Assembly (NCBI GenBank): GCA_023974075.1
Contig: CM043787.1
Location: 35,728,218 to 35,792,217, forward strand
DNA length: 64,000 nucleotides
Source: Chaenocephalus aceratus
Lineage: Eukaryota > Chordata > Actinopteri > Perciformes > Channichthyidae
Reading direction: 5' to 3'
Shown here: in pieces, positions 35,829-48,091 of the stretch
How the letters are laid out: each line of letters begins with the position of its first letter
Numbering within the stretch: position 1 is the first letter of the stretch
Made by a program: the position numbers and the translations under genes
The notes under the pieces: model-generated
Told to the model about the DNA's origin: nothing
The model's database searches: none
Seen by the model: the letters and a program-made list of their open reading frames with translations, nothing else

Positions 35829-36711
35829 TAGCACTGCAACGATTATCATCAATTCATCTTTAACAATAGAATCAACAATCAACAGGAAATGGACAACTTT
35901 TTTGATAGTAGATTAATTCTTTGAGTACATTTTCCAGTGAAAAGGGCAGAAAATGCCACTGTTTTCATCAAATATGGAGATTTCCTGATTTCTCTGTTTT
36001 AAACCATCTTCAACTAAATGTCTTTGGGTTTTGGACTGACTCAACAAAAAGACATAACTCTGGATTTTGAGAAAATGGGACAGAGATTTTTGACTATTTT
36101 CTGACAAGATGTGTCACAGTCTGCTCCATCTTTCACCAGTAGTTTTCCATTCACCTGTCTCACCTGTTAACCACACCCACGTTTTTGCTCACTCTCTTTC
36201 TCTTCTGCACCCATTAGCTTCACTGCCAGTATTTAAACCCTCACCAGACACACACCCGTTGCCAGATCGTACTTTGCCTTATGCTAGTCTTTCACGCGTT
36301 TGTCATCAGATTGCCTACCCGGTTCCGACCCTGCCTGTCCCCGACCTGCCTGCTCTGCCTGATCCCTGATCCTGCCTGTCCTTGGACTATCCTGCCTTGC
36401 CTGCTGTCTGACCCTGCCTGTACCTACGCTGACCGCCTCGTCTGCTCCCTGACCCTCTGCCCGGCCCTAACTCACCTTCTGCCCGCTGTCCTCCGGTTCG
36501 CTTGCCTGTACATCATCCGGTATTCCTCTGCTCTGGTATTATTACCAATAAAGTACATTACCAATGCTCCGTGGTTTCTCGAGTGCTGCATTTGGGTCCT
36601 TCATAAGATTGTGACAAGTTGCTATGGTATCATATTTTGTGATCAATGATCAATCTTAAAGACAATCACCATAATAATCTAGATTAAAAAGAATATTTAA
36701 TTGCAGCCCTG
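35829..36711. mobile_element. MITE carrying a solo LTR
   Basis: The left end AGCACTGCAACGATTAT and the inverse of the right end (AGGGCTGCAATTAAAT) belong to a very common teleost MITE. The interior includes the words GGAGATTTCCTGATTTCTC and TGTCTTTGGGTTTTGGAC. The middle is interrupted by the LTR at 36,112-36,616. A clean target duplication was not found. Confidence 0.6.
36112..36616 (+). mobile_element. Solo LTR, probably Gypsy type, 505 bp
   Basis: It starts TGTCACA and ends TGTGACA, which are inverse and give TG...CA termini. A TATA-like AGTATTTAAAC lies near 36,230 and AATAAA near 36,547. CCTGCCTGTCC words and the CTGCATTTGGGTCC tail are typical of fish Gypsy LTRs. Flanks AGATG and AGTTG could be a 5-bp duplication with one change. 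No internal domain is present. Confidence 0.75.
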
Positions 36712-37122
36712 GTAATTAGTCATTTGTACCTAATGATGGTGCTTAAGAAAAAGTCAGCTAGTAATTACTGTTCAGCCTGCATGTCAAAATGTTATGGCAA
36801 TCCATAACTTTTACATTTCAATCTGAACCAAAGTGGTGGACCCACTGTCACTGCTATCCCTAAAGCAGTATCCACTCGCATGGCTTTAAATAATCCATTA
36901 TTCTCTGCATCAGATTATCTTTTCATTTTCCTCGGCCCTGTGAAAAATAATTTCCAGTCCTCATTATGATGTTGTCCCCTGTAGCTACTTGGTTATTGAA
37001 AGATTACTTTTAATGTCGGTTTCTCGCGGTCCTAATTAATGAAATGGCAATTTGTAGCGACGTCCCTTTTAAATGTTAATTGTTTCTGATAAGAGTGTCA
37101 GCAAAATTCCTGAATGATCTTT

Positions 37123-37164
<42 letters not shown>

Positions 37165-39870
37165 CTCACAGTCAGTCACACTGATTGTAATCTGAAAGCC
37201 TTTTGTGTTTCAGAATAGGGGGAAAGCTATTTAGCTCCTGTGTAATTTGCAGATAACTGGCAGTTTTATGACCAAATAAATTCAGGGTTGTCACTGCATA
37301 CTGTATGTATGACATGCTTGTGTGCATGCATCGAGTATGACCTTGATTTCTATGCATTAAGGTTATGGCCAGCAGGTTGACATCATCATCATGGTGATAA
37401 CATGCGTCCATCACCTTGCTGCTCAGGCCTTTAGTGAAGTGTCGACAGCAGAGCTCTGACCTCTGCGAGATAATGGCTGCCGTGGCAATGAGCTCAGGTG
37501 AAGGAGAGGCCTCTGTCACCTTGTGAGAGTGCAGCAGATAGGATGACATTAAGTCCTATTTGTGATACCAGAGGCACACAAATGTCTTTGCCTGGCTGCA
37601 ACAATATTTAACTGTTTTAACAGTGTCTAGTGTAGTGTGTTGCATTTATTGAATGCAAATGAAAAAATAACACTTTAAAAGGCATGTGGACAACATTTTT
37701 ACAATCTACTTCAAATTCAATCTTTATGTATAAGATAAGCAACATTTAATCCAACAAAGGTTTAGTTTAATCATAAATTAGATGTGCACATGTTTGTGAA
37801 ATGTATATACAAATCAATTGAGAAGATCTTTGCCATTTCAAACTTTATGAAAGATGTGATGTTTTCAAACATATTTTCTTTTAAACCAAAGGATTAAAGT
37901 CATACAAACAAACTGTGGGACTGATACAAGTTGAACATAAGAAAATGATTGTCAAATCTACAAAGCTCCACAAACTTTAAATAATTAGATTTACTTCAGT
38001 AGTTAGGTGAATATAAACATGAAAAGAAACAGAGAGAACCATGAGGCAGAAGTAATCCTATCATTGCATTTACACATGAGACAGACAATAACAATGAGGA
38101 AAATAAACTAGCACTAAGACTGCATCATACATTTATTCTTCCTGTCATGTGTAATTATGCTTCGTTCGCCCACTTTCCTTCATCTTTCCAACCAATTAAG
38201 AATCATAGGGAAGCGATGACTGCAGCATTCACATCTTTTTGGTTAAAAACCATCATCACATTTTTAAAAATAGTGTCCACAGTGACCTTTGTCCTTTTTA
38301 ATTTAATCACAAAACTGTAATTCATTGTAAAAATCTTTAGTCTGTTTTCACATGTTTGCATTAAGTAATACGATATTTTTTCCAAAATGTACAATATCTG
38401 CACTGCAATATGTCTGTGTTAAATTTTTATAGCCAGCTTTTTCAGAACACAGGACGCTTTAATCAGAATCAGAAACAGGTTTATTGCCAAGTAGGTTAAA
38501 ACATACGAGGAATTTGTCTTGGTGTACATAGTGTATACATGAACACAGTTAAAGAAGATAAACACAACCACTGTCACTGGTGGAGTCACACTGTTGGTTT
38601 GTTAGTGGAGACTGAGTGAGCTGAGGGAATGGCTGCCCTTTAGGAAAAACACATTGTTGGGGAAATATATTCCAAGGTCCATAACTTTGACCCAGTTTAT
38701 CAGTTCAAACTGTCCTGACTGAGCACACGCACCTGTAACCTGGGCTGCTGTGCTCTCAGTGTTTTGTCTCCCTGTTCCTGCCTGTTGGCATCAGCTGATA
38801 GAGGTGTTATGATTCTATCTTGTTATGCAGCATGTTGATGATGCTCTCTCTGACTTGTGATGTGAATTCTCCGGCCGAAGCTCCAAATAAACCATCAGTG
38901 TTTGACATCAAAGCTCCTGCTCTTCCCGTGTCTATTTCCTGAGTCAGTGAATCCCACTGCATTGCTACACAGAAGTTTCCCTTACACACACCACATCAAG
39001 TATGGATGCTGTCTGTCTCTCTTCCCATTTGCAAAGCATATTTAATATTTTTCACAGTCACGCACAACCTTTAAAACCTCTTTTTAATCAATTGTGATAC
39101 ATTGGAGGTGCTGTGGAATTTGATTTGAATACTGTAAACTCAGAGTTTTCCTTGTTGCCTAGGGCGCAAAGACCCTTCAAAACAAAAATCCCTAAAGAAA
39201 TGTAATTAAATACAAATTTCACTCAATTTGCCGTAGGCTACTAGACAAAATTCCCAGAAGAAACTTAAAGGTGTTGTTCAGATAGTTCGAAGTGAGGTTT
39301 TATTAAATACATAGCTGCTGTCAGTGTATTACTTGCATTACTATTTACAAGTTACAGACAAAAGTAAAGACATTTTGAAATCACTGACACCATTGACAAA
39401 AACAGTAATTTTACCTGTGGGGCTTGCCACATCGATATGTTAGTACGTTTGTGTGACTTTGGTGATCTAAACTAAAATCACACAAAAACACAAACAGACT
39501 CATAAATATAGACACAACAGCTTCAGTGACTAATGGCTAAGTTGAGTGAATGAATATATTATACGACATACACTTTAACTGAAATGCTTTCAAATTTGCA
39601 TACTTTTTCTTTTCCCTCACAAAATCTTGAGAAAAATGACGTTCTCTTTACATTGCAGTAGGAAATTTGACCCTGATTGTTGGTCAGAATAGCCAGAAAA
39701 GCATCCTGGCATGCATACTATACAATGTGACCGTATAGGACTTTGATGAACTATGTATTAAATACTTAATATACTGTGAATAAGTTCCTTGCACAACTCC
39801 ACTTAAACAATCTGAATTCATTCAAGGTTAGCCCTGTTTGAAACAGCTGCACACAAGTAGATGTGTTCAA
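36712..39870. other. Intergenic stretch, no gene seen
   Basis: AT-rich. It holds a TG microsatellite at about 37,127-37,159 and a dispersed fish repeat at about 38,463-38,545 (AATCAGAATCAGAAACAGG, AGGAATTTGTCTTGGTG). No coding exon was recognised. Confidence 0.5.
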
Positions 39871-41147
39871 TTCTGTTCAGCAGTTAGCATGCAGACAAAC
39901 GTTTGTATTGCTTCAATTCACAAAACAACAGGATTAACCTTCATATTATTTATGTGTTCAGACTTTTAATCTCTCCATAATTCCATAGGGATATTCTTTC
40001 TCCCTGTCCCTATTCAAACACTGACTGCTTTCCTCTGCCTGAATTGGACACTAAAAGCATTAAAATATAAATATAAAGATAACTCCACATATACACATTC
40101 ATTCTACAAGAGGTGTCACTGTTGGCAGTATATCAGCAGACTAAATGTTTACACCCGCCATTTTTGAAAATCCCATTGCACCTGTACATCCCAAAGGTCC
40201 ATTATTTATGTATGAGACCTACTCAGTGAGTGTCCTGTTTTTACCTAGTCATATACTTCCTATTTTCACATCCTGAAATACCTTTTTAAGAGAAGTATAT
40301 GTGATATACGTCAAGTATATTGAATGTGGGGTAATGTGAATCCGAGATGTCAACAGTTTGTAAAGCCCAATCAAAAATAGCATCAAAACAAAGTCTGTTC
40401 TCATCAGCTCACTTTAGAGAGCTCCAATAATTATATAACATGACACAGATCAGATCACTGTGGCTTATCTGGCGGGAAAGATGCCCACACAAGCAGATCC
40501 AGATCATACAATTTATTCAACAACCAGAGACTCAAACTCCCCTGAAATCACCCCTAGGTTGTGCTGGGATTAATTCTCGACATGGTGCATAATAATGGAA
40601 GAATATAGAGATGCCATCATGCTCAACCAAAAATACATTTTGACCCTCAACAGAACAAAAGACAAATATCCTATGTTTGTCCTGGTTTTTATTTCTCCCT
40701 CTCTCTGTTTTACTGTGATTGTTGTGTTGTATTTTGTTACATTATATCATTTTGTTTCATACGTATGTTGTATGGTTGTATTTGAAATGTGTATGCATGA
40801 GTATAAATGTACGGGTGCATGTGTTCACAAAAATCATTGTCTTTTTTGATGTAAAATGATATATAGACACATTTCTATGATTTATTATTAATGTAAATAC
40901 TGCTTTAGTTCAACTGTTCAAACTGTCTAAAGGGCCTTTTTTTCTTTAGCATACTCATATGTATTCATATTATTTCAAATGTCCATAACTGTCTATAGCA
41001 TATTCACATTTATTTTGTCTATAGTACTCTCTATTTTTTATATATAGTGTATTTAATTTCTCTATTTCACTACTATTTCACTGTTTATAATGTGTATACC
41101 TACTTATAGTGATCATATTGTAAATACTTCTGTTTATATCTACCAGG

Positions 41148-41184
<37 letters not shown>

Positions 41185-41666
41185 TATACAATGAATAACA
41201 CTGTAATTTCTGCTTGTTTTGCATTTAGTACCTGTACTAAAGTTGAATCTAATCTAATCAAATTTAAACTTTGAGCATGAATGTTAAAATATATAAAATA
41301 TTTTCTTTTTTTTACGTATAATTGTTCAGATAAAGATAGTTAGTAGAATATTGATCTCCATTGTTAAAGGGAGGGAATGCTCATGACACGCATTTTTAAA
41401 TAATTATCATCCGATAAAACAGACCAGTGTCTGCCAGTCTTTTTGTTTTGTTTTTAATCCGATGACTTTATCAGTGATTTTAAACTTATTAATTACCGAA
41501 ATAACATCAACCCTGTGGGCGGCGCCATTTTGACGAGTCACATGACTAATTTTACCGGAAGTGACGTGAACTATGCGTTTGGTGTTGAGGACAAATTGAC
41601 GGATGTGCTTTGTTCATGTTGTTTACTCTAGTTACTCTCTCAATTCTATAGAAATATTCCTCATTG

Positions 41667-41924
41667 TATCGCGAAACATTGCCACAATTCGGATAGGAAC
41701 AATCCACGGAATGCTCGGTTCCATCTATTGCCAACGGGTAAGTGTAGGAAGTACGTTCGGAGGCAGTGGCTAGCGAAATGTGCTCGGCCTGAACCAAAAG
41801 ATCCACAGGCATGTATGCAGCGAACATTTCAAGTTTCCGGACGACTACTCTGAGAGTATGATGAAACATAAAATGGGATTTATTAATCAACCATTACTTA
41901 ATGGGGATGCAGTGCACTGCCAAT
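41667..41924 (+). pseudogene. THAP-domain exon, decayed copy
   Basis: It matches the intact exon at 49,886. The start codon position reads ATT, a 2-bp deletion near 41,809 shifts the frame between DPQ and the CSEHF motif, and a 4.43-kb transposon interrupts its 3' end at 41,924. Confidence 0.85.
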
Positions 41925-42494
41925 AGAGAACCGCAGTGACGCGTCCTAAAACCCGGAAGTAAGTTAGCATTTTTAGCACTTCCGGTTCCTTCGTCAAAAA
42001 AGCAATGTATTTTCTCCATAGGGTTTTGGAAAATAGCTCGAAATAAGGTCTGTGGTTGACACAAATTTAAGAGATGAATCACGTTTTGTTCTACGACAGT
42101 AGATACATCAGCAGTGACCCCACTGGTGATTTTTGAAGAGTTTACGTGTCTGAAAAACGATGGTTGTTACCGAGTGGCTGAAAAGGACTACAGAAATTGT
42201 CGAGGCCGTTGTACGTCATTACGCCTACACACGTAAACACTCCCGCTAAGTTTGTTTTCCCCTGTGTTCTGCTTGAAAGCAAGTACCTGCCTATCTTTAG
42301 TAGCCTATCTGTAGTATCTTTAGTATCTGTATATCTATATCTTACCATTAGAATCTATTTTTGAAATGGTCATTTTTAACACCGTAGTTTTACAAATTAT
42401 AGAACAATTAATTACCAGTGTTTTCCAATTTGACTCGGCAGTTCGTTTCGTTGGCTAACGTTAGCTAAAGCTAGCGCTACTAGTTAGCTACGCA

Positions 42495-42608
42495 ATGGTT
42501 TGTTGCTTTGCTCCGGGTTGCAGCCACAGGTCTTCGCATGAAACGTGCTCGTTCTATCGTTTCCCGGCCAATGTTTTCCAAAGAAGAGTCTGGATTCGTG
42601 TCATGAGG
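42495..42608 (+). pseudogene. THAP exon of the transposon's transposase gene
   Basis: The exon opens MVCCFAPGCSHRSSHETCSF and runs to WIRVMR at a GTAAGC donor. The Cys pair, FYRFP and the Trp are the first half of a C2CH THAP finger. A following exon from an acceptor near 43,303 reads RADRKPNTLTTTTLQ, after which the Cys-x2-His half and the DDE domain are absent. This is what remains of the transposase after an internal deletion. Confidence 0.7.
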
Positions 42609-43394
42609 TAAGCTGACGTTACATTTTTGTCCATGTCACGGTGAAATGTAAATGATGGGTAGTGTATCGCCGTTTTAGAGATGGCACTGCTGAAAAGACC
42701 GCAACATAAGTACAGATAATGAATACATTCTATTAAAACCTGTGTGGCTTAATATGATAAGTCTAATTAGTACAAGCAGCATAACGTTTCACCATGTAAC
42801 TAAAGATTGTATTCAGGGAAATCAGTTTGACATATTGAACTAATAACAAATAACCTCTGGCTGGCAGAGAACTCTCTGCTCCATAGCTTCTCTTGGACGT
42901 AAAATCGCATGTACATTTTACATTTATATTCAATTTAATATTCCATCCCTAACATACTTTTGTATATATAATAACTTATATTTTGTTTTTCTTGTTATGC
43001 TGCTGCAACACAAACATTTCCCCAATTGGGATCAATACAGTAATATCTTAATTAATTAAGAAATATAACTATTATAATCAGTGTAGCAGCTGACACCTAT
43101 TTTCAATATGGATTAATCTACCTTTATTTCTTTAGTTCAATTTTGATCTATAAAAATGTCAAAATAGTGAAAATGTTCACGAGACAAAGTGCAAGGTTAT
43201 ATCTGTAGATGTTTTGTTTTAGCCTATGTACTGTATGTCTTAATGCTCTTATATGTGACGGTGTGACTTCCATGAAACTAATATTTTATATCTTCCCAAC
43301 AGACGAGCTGACAGGAAGCCTAACACTCTAACAACCACAACATTGCAAAGGCGAGTAAATGTAAATTAAAAACGATTCACAATTTCTTAATGTC

Positions 43395-45760
43395 TTCTTC
43401 TCTCTTGCAGTGAGGTGAAGCTGACCTTGCACTTGGTGCCAGTAAGGATGCTCCTCACGCAGGCTGAATATTGCTCCCTCCTTACTGACACAGAAGCCCT
43501 TGATTTGCAATGCTTCACTAATTGTCATTTCCCTGGCTCCGTAGGGAGACTTTACCTCCAGCACAGTGGAAGACCCTACCAGACCATCTGGAGATGCCCC
43601 CAACACTCCTGATTGGGAGAGCCACAAACCTGACTCATGGACCTGCATCTGGGATGCAGTGGTGAATGCCCTGACGCCTTCACATTCATTCATAGTCTCC
43701 CACTGTACAGACAAAACACCATCAAGGGCCTGTTGTTGCCCTAGCACCCTGGCACTAAGGGAAGCAGTCACACGCTTTGACCTCAGGACAGCTCCAAAGT
43801 TGCTGGCAGTCAACCTTCCTTTCCTGAACAAATGCCAGTTTAGGTTGGTTCGCTGACCAGTGTAGCCACCTGAATTGCCCTCTGTTGCTCCTCAGACAAT
43901 GCCATGCTTGCCACAATTGCCTCAGGTCCCTGATGCCCAACAGATTTGAGAATTTCAGGAACAGTAAGTGTTTCCAAGCTGTAGTGTTCCTCTTCTGGCT
44001 CGGGGGAGAGAAGCCAAGACATTCCTGAGAACCTGCCCCCGAGTCTGTCTCTCAGCCAGTCACGATCTTCGGAGGTGGGCTCTCTTGTCAGCGGGTTGAA
44101 TGAGGTATTGGTTGGAGGAAATAGCTCCTCCACTGAATGTGTACGTTTAGCTGCCTTTGGCTTCTCACTGACGGGGGGTGTCACGTCAGTGCAGCTGAAA
44201 CTGTGGATGGCAAAGATGGCTAATGCAGCCGCATGACTGCATTTCCATTCTCCACGTGGGCATTCACATTCTGTGGAGAGAATTCCCTCTTCTCCTGTAG
44301 ATAGTGATACCTGTGGTGGTGGGATTGTTTTATTATTTAAAATATATTTACATTTGTAATGCCTTCCCAATTATCCCTTTAATTGTTTATAGCCTACTGT
44401 ATGTTTATTTCATGGATATTTCTGTGTTTTCTGGTGTGTAATATTTGTAATCTTGGGGCCTCTTCTCTTTAACATCTGCATGCTACCACTGGCTCAGATA
44501 ATGAAGAACAACAAAATAAGTTACCATAGCTATGCAGATGACACACACATTTACATAACCATTTCACCAGGAGACGATGCTCCAATTCAAACACTGAGTG
44601 CATTGAACACATCAATGACTGGATGTGTCAGAACTTTCTCCAATTAAACAAAGATAAAACTGAGGTAATGGTTTTTGGAGCCAAGGTGGAACGTATAAAA
44701 GTGAGCGCTGAGCTTCAGCCTGCAATGTTCAAAACAACAGATAAAGCCAGAAATCTAGGTCTAGTCATGGACTCTGACCTGAGTTTCAACAGTCACATTA
44801 AAACAGTTACTAAATCAGCCTACTATCACCTAAAGAACATATCTAGGATTAAAAGACTAATGTCACAGCAGGATTTGGAAAAACTTGTCCCTTTATCATC
44901 AGTAGACTGGACTACTGCAATGGTGTCTTCACAGGTCTCACTAAAACATCTATCAGAAAGCTGCAGCTGATTCAGAACGCAGCTGCTCGAGTCCTCACTA
45001 ACACTAAGAAAGTGGATCACATCACTCCTGTTCTGAAGTCTTTACACTGGCTTCCTGTGTGTCAAAGAATAGATTTCAAAATACTGCTGCTGGTTTATAA
45101 AGCACTGAATGGTTTAGGCCCAAAATACATTTCTGACCTCCTGCTAAATTATGAACCATCCAGATCTCTCAGGTCTTCAGGGACTGGTCAGCTTTCTGTC
45201 CCCAGAGTCAGAACTAAACATGGAGAAGCAGCGTTCAGTAATTATGCTCCAAATATCTGGAACAAACTCCCTGAAACCTGCAGGTCCGCTGCAACTCTTA
45301 CTACTTTTAAATCCAGCAAAAAGACTTTTCTTTTTGCCGCTGCTTTTAATTGAACTATTCATATCTTAAACTGCACTGTAACTTTTATCCATGTATTTTT
45401 TCTTTTAATGTTTATTTTATTAGCTTTTCTTTTTAATGACTGGTTTTAAATGCCATTTCTTAATGTCTTTCATTTTTTGTAAAGCACTTTGAATTGCCAT
45501 GTGTTGAAAAGTGCTATATAAATAAACTTGCCTTGCCTAATAAAGATTTCATGTGACACATAAAATGGATTTGTTGATGGGAATTAATGTGAATAAATTA
45601 ACTCTAGGTTAACGGTACTCTTGCTATAACTACTCACCGACACTCTATAATCCTTGTCCCTCATGCTAGCCCTGACAACACCGGTAAGTACACCTTCATC
45701 TAGGCTGCACGTGTCCTGACTTGTAGTGGTTCTCTCCTCTATCTCCATTCTTCTTGTCAT
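43395..45760 (-). pseudogene. SWIM zinc finger plus YqaJ nuclease gene of the transposon
   Basis: Exon 1 is complement 45,638-45,760 (ATG at 45,758-45,760; GTGAGT donor). Exon 2 starts at complement 44,310 after a CACCACAG acceptor, and phase 0 joins RVS to VSLSTGEEG. The SWIM motif CECPRGEWKCSH (CxC-x6-CxH) is followed by an acidic linker, then a YqaJ-type exonuclease domain: FRKGRLTASNFGAVL, the ETMNECEGVRAF helix, LGASPDGL, LEVKSPY and HQVQGQLHLT. YqaJ enzymes are lambda-exonuclease-fold 5'-3' nucleases; in transposons they may help process ends. One base seems lost near 43,862, and the sequence after QLHLT is missing. The L2 insertion lies in the intron. Confidence 0.8.
44452..45538 (+). 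mobile_element. L2-type LINE, 5'-truncated
   Basis: It begins in the reverse transcriptase at LGPLLFNICMLPL, continues through the catalytic YADDTHIYI, and reaches the C-terminal HITPVLKSLHWLPV region with several frame breaks. The 3' end, GTAAAGCACTTTGAATTGCC and GTGCTATATAAATAAAC then TTGCCT, is the standard fish L2 tail. It is dead. Confidence 0.9.
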
Positions 45761-45883
45761 CTTTGTAAAACGATATCAGACTGGTAATTGACACAGCCAT
45801 GACTTCTAGTTAAATTCGGTGTGGCTAAAATGAAAAGCTTTGTTAAAATATGCAAGCACGCGGAAGTCAAAGTCAGCTTTATT

Positions 45884-45960
45884 GTAAACAAATTCTACAT
45901 GTGTTATACATCCAGAAATATCGTGTGACATGTAGCCTATACATAAAACAAAACAAAAAG
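45884..45960. repeat. Small dispersed repeat fragment
   Basis: CAAAGTCAGCTTTATTGT and the following AT-rich bases resemble the end of a common fish retroposon, here within the right arm of the 4.43-kb transposon. Confidence 0.4.
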
Positions 45961-47321
45961 GGCCTAGATAAACGGGTATACAGTTTAAAATGTTAATATA
46001 TTTAAAGTGTTCAAAGTGCAGTTTCAGTGCAAGTCAGTTGAAACGATCTTAAGTTGGCGTGACGTTGAAGTCGTGCGACCCTGCTGCTGTACTGGCTTGT
46101 AGTTCGTTTATAGCATAACGTTAGCATTTCGCTTTTGGCGACTAGATTTATGATTCAAAAATTATAAAAGTAGGGGAGACATGTGGAGATTATCCGGCTG
46201 AACAAAACGTGATCCTTCTCTTAAATGTGTGTCAACCACAGACCTTATTTCGAGCTATTTTCCAAAATCCTATGGAGAAATTGCATTGCGTTTTTGACGA
46301 AGGAACCGGAAGAAGTTTACATCCGGGTTTTAGGACGCGTCACTGCGGTTCTCTATGCCAGCCAGCGTAAGCACATTACTCAGCAGACTTTACTTATTGT
46401 TTACTACGTAAGGAAGCAGGAATTGCAGGACCCAGAGCGCACGGAGCACAGAGCGGACAGCAGATAACTGAATTGCAGTTTTATTGCTTATAGATTATCA
46501 GAACATTTCAAAGGGGACACAGTCACATTGGATATTAACCTATGGATTAACTATATCATCGTTTTTATCGTTGTAATGCCATTGAAGACCAGTTTAGACC
46601 AGACAAAGACCAAGGTAAGCCATGTTAGCCTAGCGCATGTTAGTACCTAGCGCCACTTGTTTTGATGTACGTTTTTGTTGATAACGTTGCGAGTTTGTAT
46701 CTTTCAGTGTTGAGGTGAGCACCGTTAGATTCTGTGTCTTTACGATCATAAACGATGTGTTGGATGTGCAGCTAGGATAAGTAATAAGGGAGATAGGTGT
46801 GATTTTCGGTGCAGTAATAGGTAAGCATTTTTCGCTCGGGGCTAATTCAGAGGCTCACTGTTAGCATTGTGTGTTTTTTTTGAAGAAAAAAATGAAAAAA
46901 ACGAGTTAAATTAGTTTTTTTCCCGTTATATGGATATAAAATATTCATAGTTTATTAAATATTAAGGTTCCTTAGACGTTGTTTCCTGCAAATGACACGA
47001 TTTCGGCCCCTGAACCGGGTCCGTGGGGCCTAAGAGGATAACAGAGTATGTTTTTTATTTTTTTTACAGTTGTATTTGGATGGAATGAATACCTATAGTG
47101 ATAATTCAAAGTAAGTCCGCCTGGACTTTATTTTTCTAAACTTCTTCCTCGGCTGACGTGTCCGAACTCAAATACTCCGCCATGTTTTCGTCGTGTGTTT
47201 ACAAAGTGAACGCATAGATGACGTCACGACCTAGTTTTTCGGATCATGTGACTACTGAAAATGGCCAAAATGGCGGCTGCCTGATAAAAAAGAGCTATAA
47301 AATCATTATTTACCGGGGAAT

Positions 47322-48091
47322 CAGGGTTTCCGTTAGCCGGTAATTAACGGTTTTTAGCTGGTAAAATTTATTAAAAACCGGTAAATTCAAAACCTGCCGG
47401 TCAACATGTCTGGTAATAATTAGGGAGGCTCCGATCGATCGGCCGCCGGTCATTATCGACCGATATTCACTCTTAATAGTTTGATCGGTGCTCTCTATAA
47501 AGGCCGATCAGGAGAGCTGGATCTGATCGATATGGACATAAACGCGAGTGAAGTGTAACCGGACGTGAGAGAGAGATCAGATCAGCTGCTGAGTCAGACG
47601 GAGACAGGCAGCTCTGCATAATCACCTGAAGCCCCGCCCTCTGTTTAGCGAGCTGCAGGAGCTGCTTGAGAAACTGACGTGCTGTCAGGAGAGAGAGGGA
47701 GGGAGAAGGGAAAAGAGAGGATCCGTTTCTCCCGTGTTATTATTCAAATGTAATGTAAACTTTTGAATAATGTACATTATCTACTACAAGTAGTTTGTTT
47801 GAATGTAATAATTATGTTGTTTGTTGTTTGTGGAATCATTTATTGAAAAATGAATCTGAATTTTTCGATCTGTTACGATTATAAACTGAAGCAATATAAA
47901 AATGAGCCCCGTGAACTGAGTTTTAAACTGAAGCATATCTGCTCATAGTCCGGTAATTACATGCTAACGGAAACTCTGTTACACAACTCTTATTATTATT
48001 GAAATATGACCGGTAAGTTTCAAATTAGTCCGGTAAAATAAATTCTGCCCGGACATTTGACCGGTGAGAAAAAATCCTAGCGGAAACCCTG
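47322..48091. mobile_element. Non-autonomous hAT element, 770 bp
   Basis: Ends CAGGGTTTCCGTTAG and, inverted, CAGGGTTTCCGCTAG. The perfect 8-bp target duplication is CGGGGAAT (47,314-47,321 and 48,092-48,099). The right copy of the tandem duplication has a single CGGGGAAT at the same place (51,020-51,027), so the empty site is visible. No coding sequence. Confidence 0.93.

Larger units (their letters stand above)
41925..46354. mobile_element. ISL2EU/IS4EU-like DNA transposon, 4430 bp
   Basis: Both ends begin AGAGAACCGCAGTGACGCGT. The inverted repeats run to about 42,090 on the left and start at 46,201 on the right (about 155-165 bp, with small differences). The target duplication is AT (41,923-41,924 and 46,355-46,356); the sister copy at 50,153 shows the uninterrupted target. 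It carries a plus-strand THAP exon and a minus-strand SWIM/YqaJ gene. As I recall, the ISL2EU (IS4EU) group of eukaryotic transposons carries THAP and YqaJ domains and makes 2-bp duplications. The DDE catalytic part of the transposase is missing, so this copy cannot move by itself. An L2 LINE is inserted inside it. Confidence 0.85.

Noticed and set aside
40595..40849. 84-residue open frame repeated at 48,828-49,082
   Set aside because: Its conservation only reflects the recent tandem duplication; it has no recognisable domain and lies in AT-rich, LINE-tail-like sequence.
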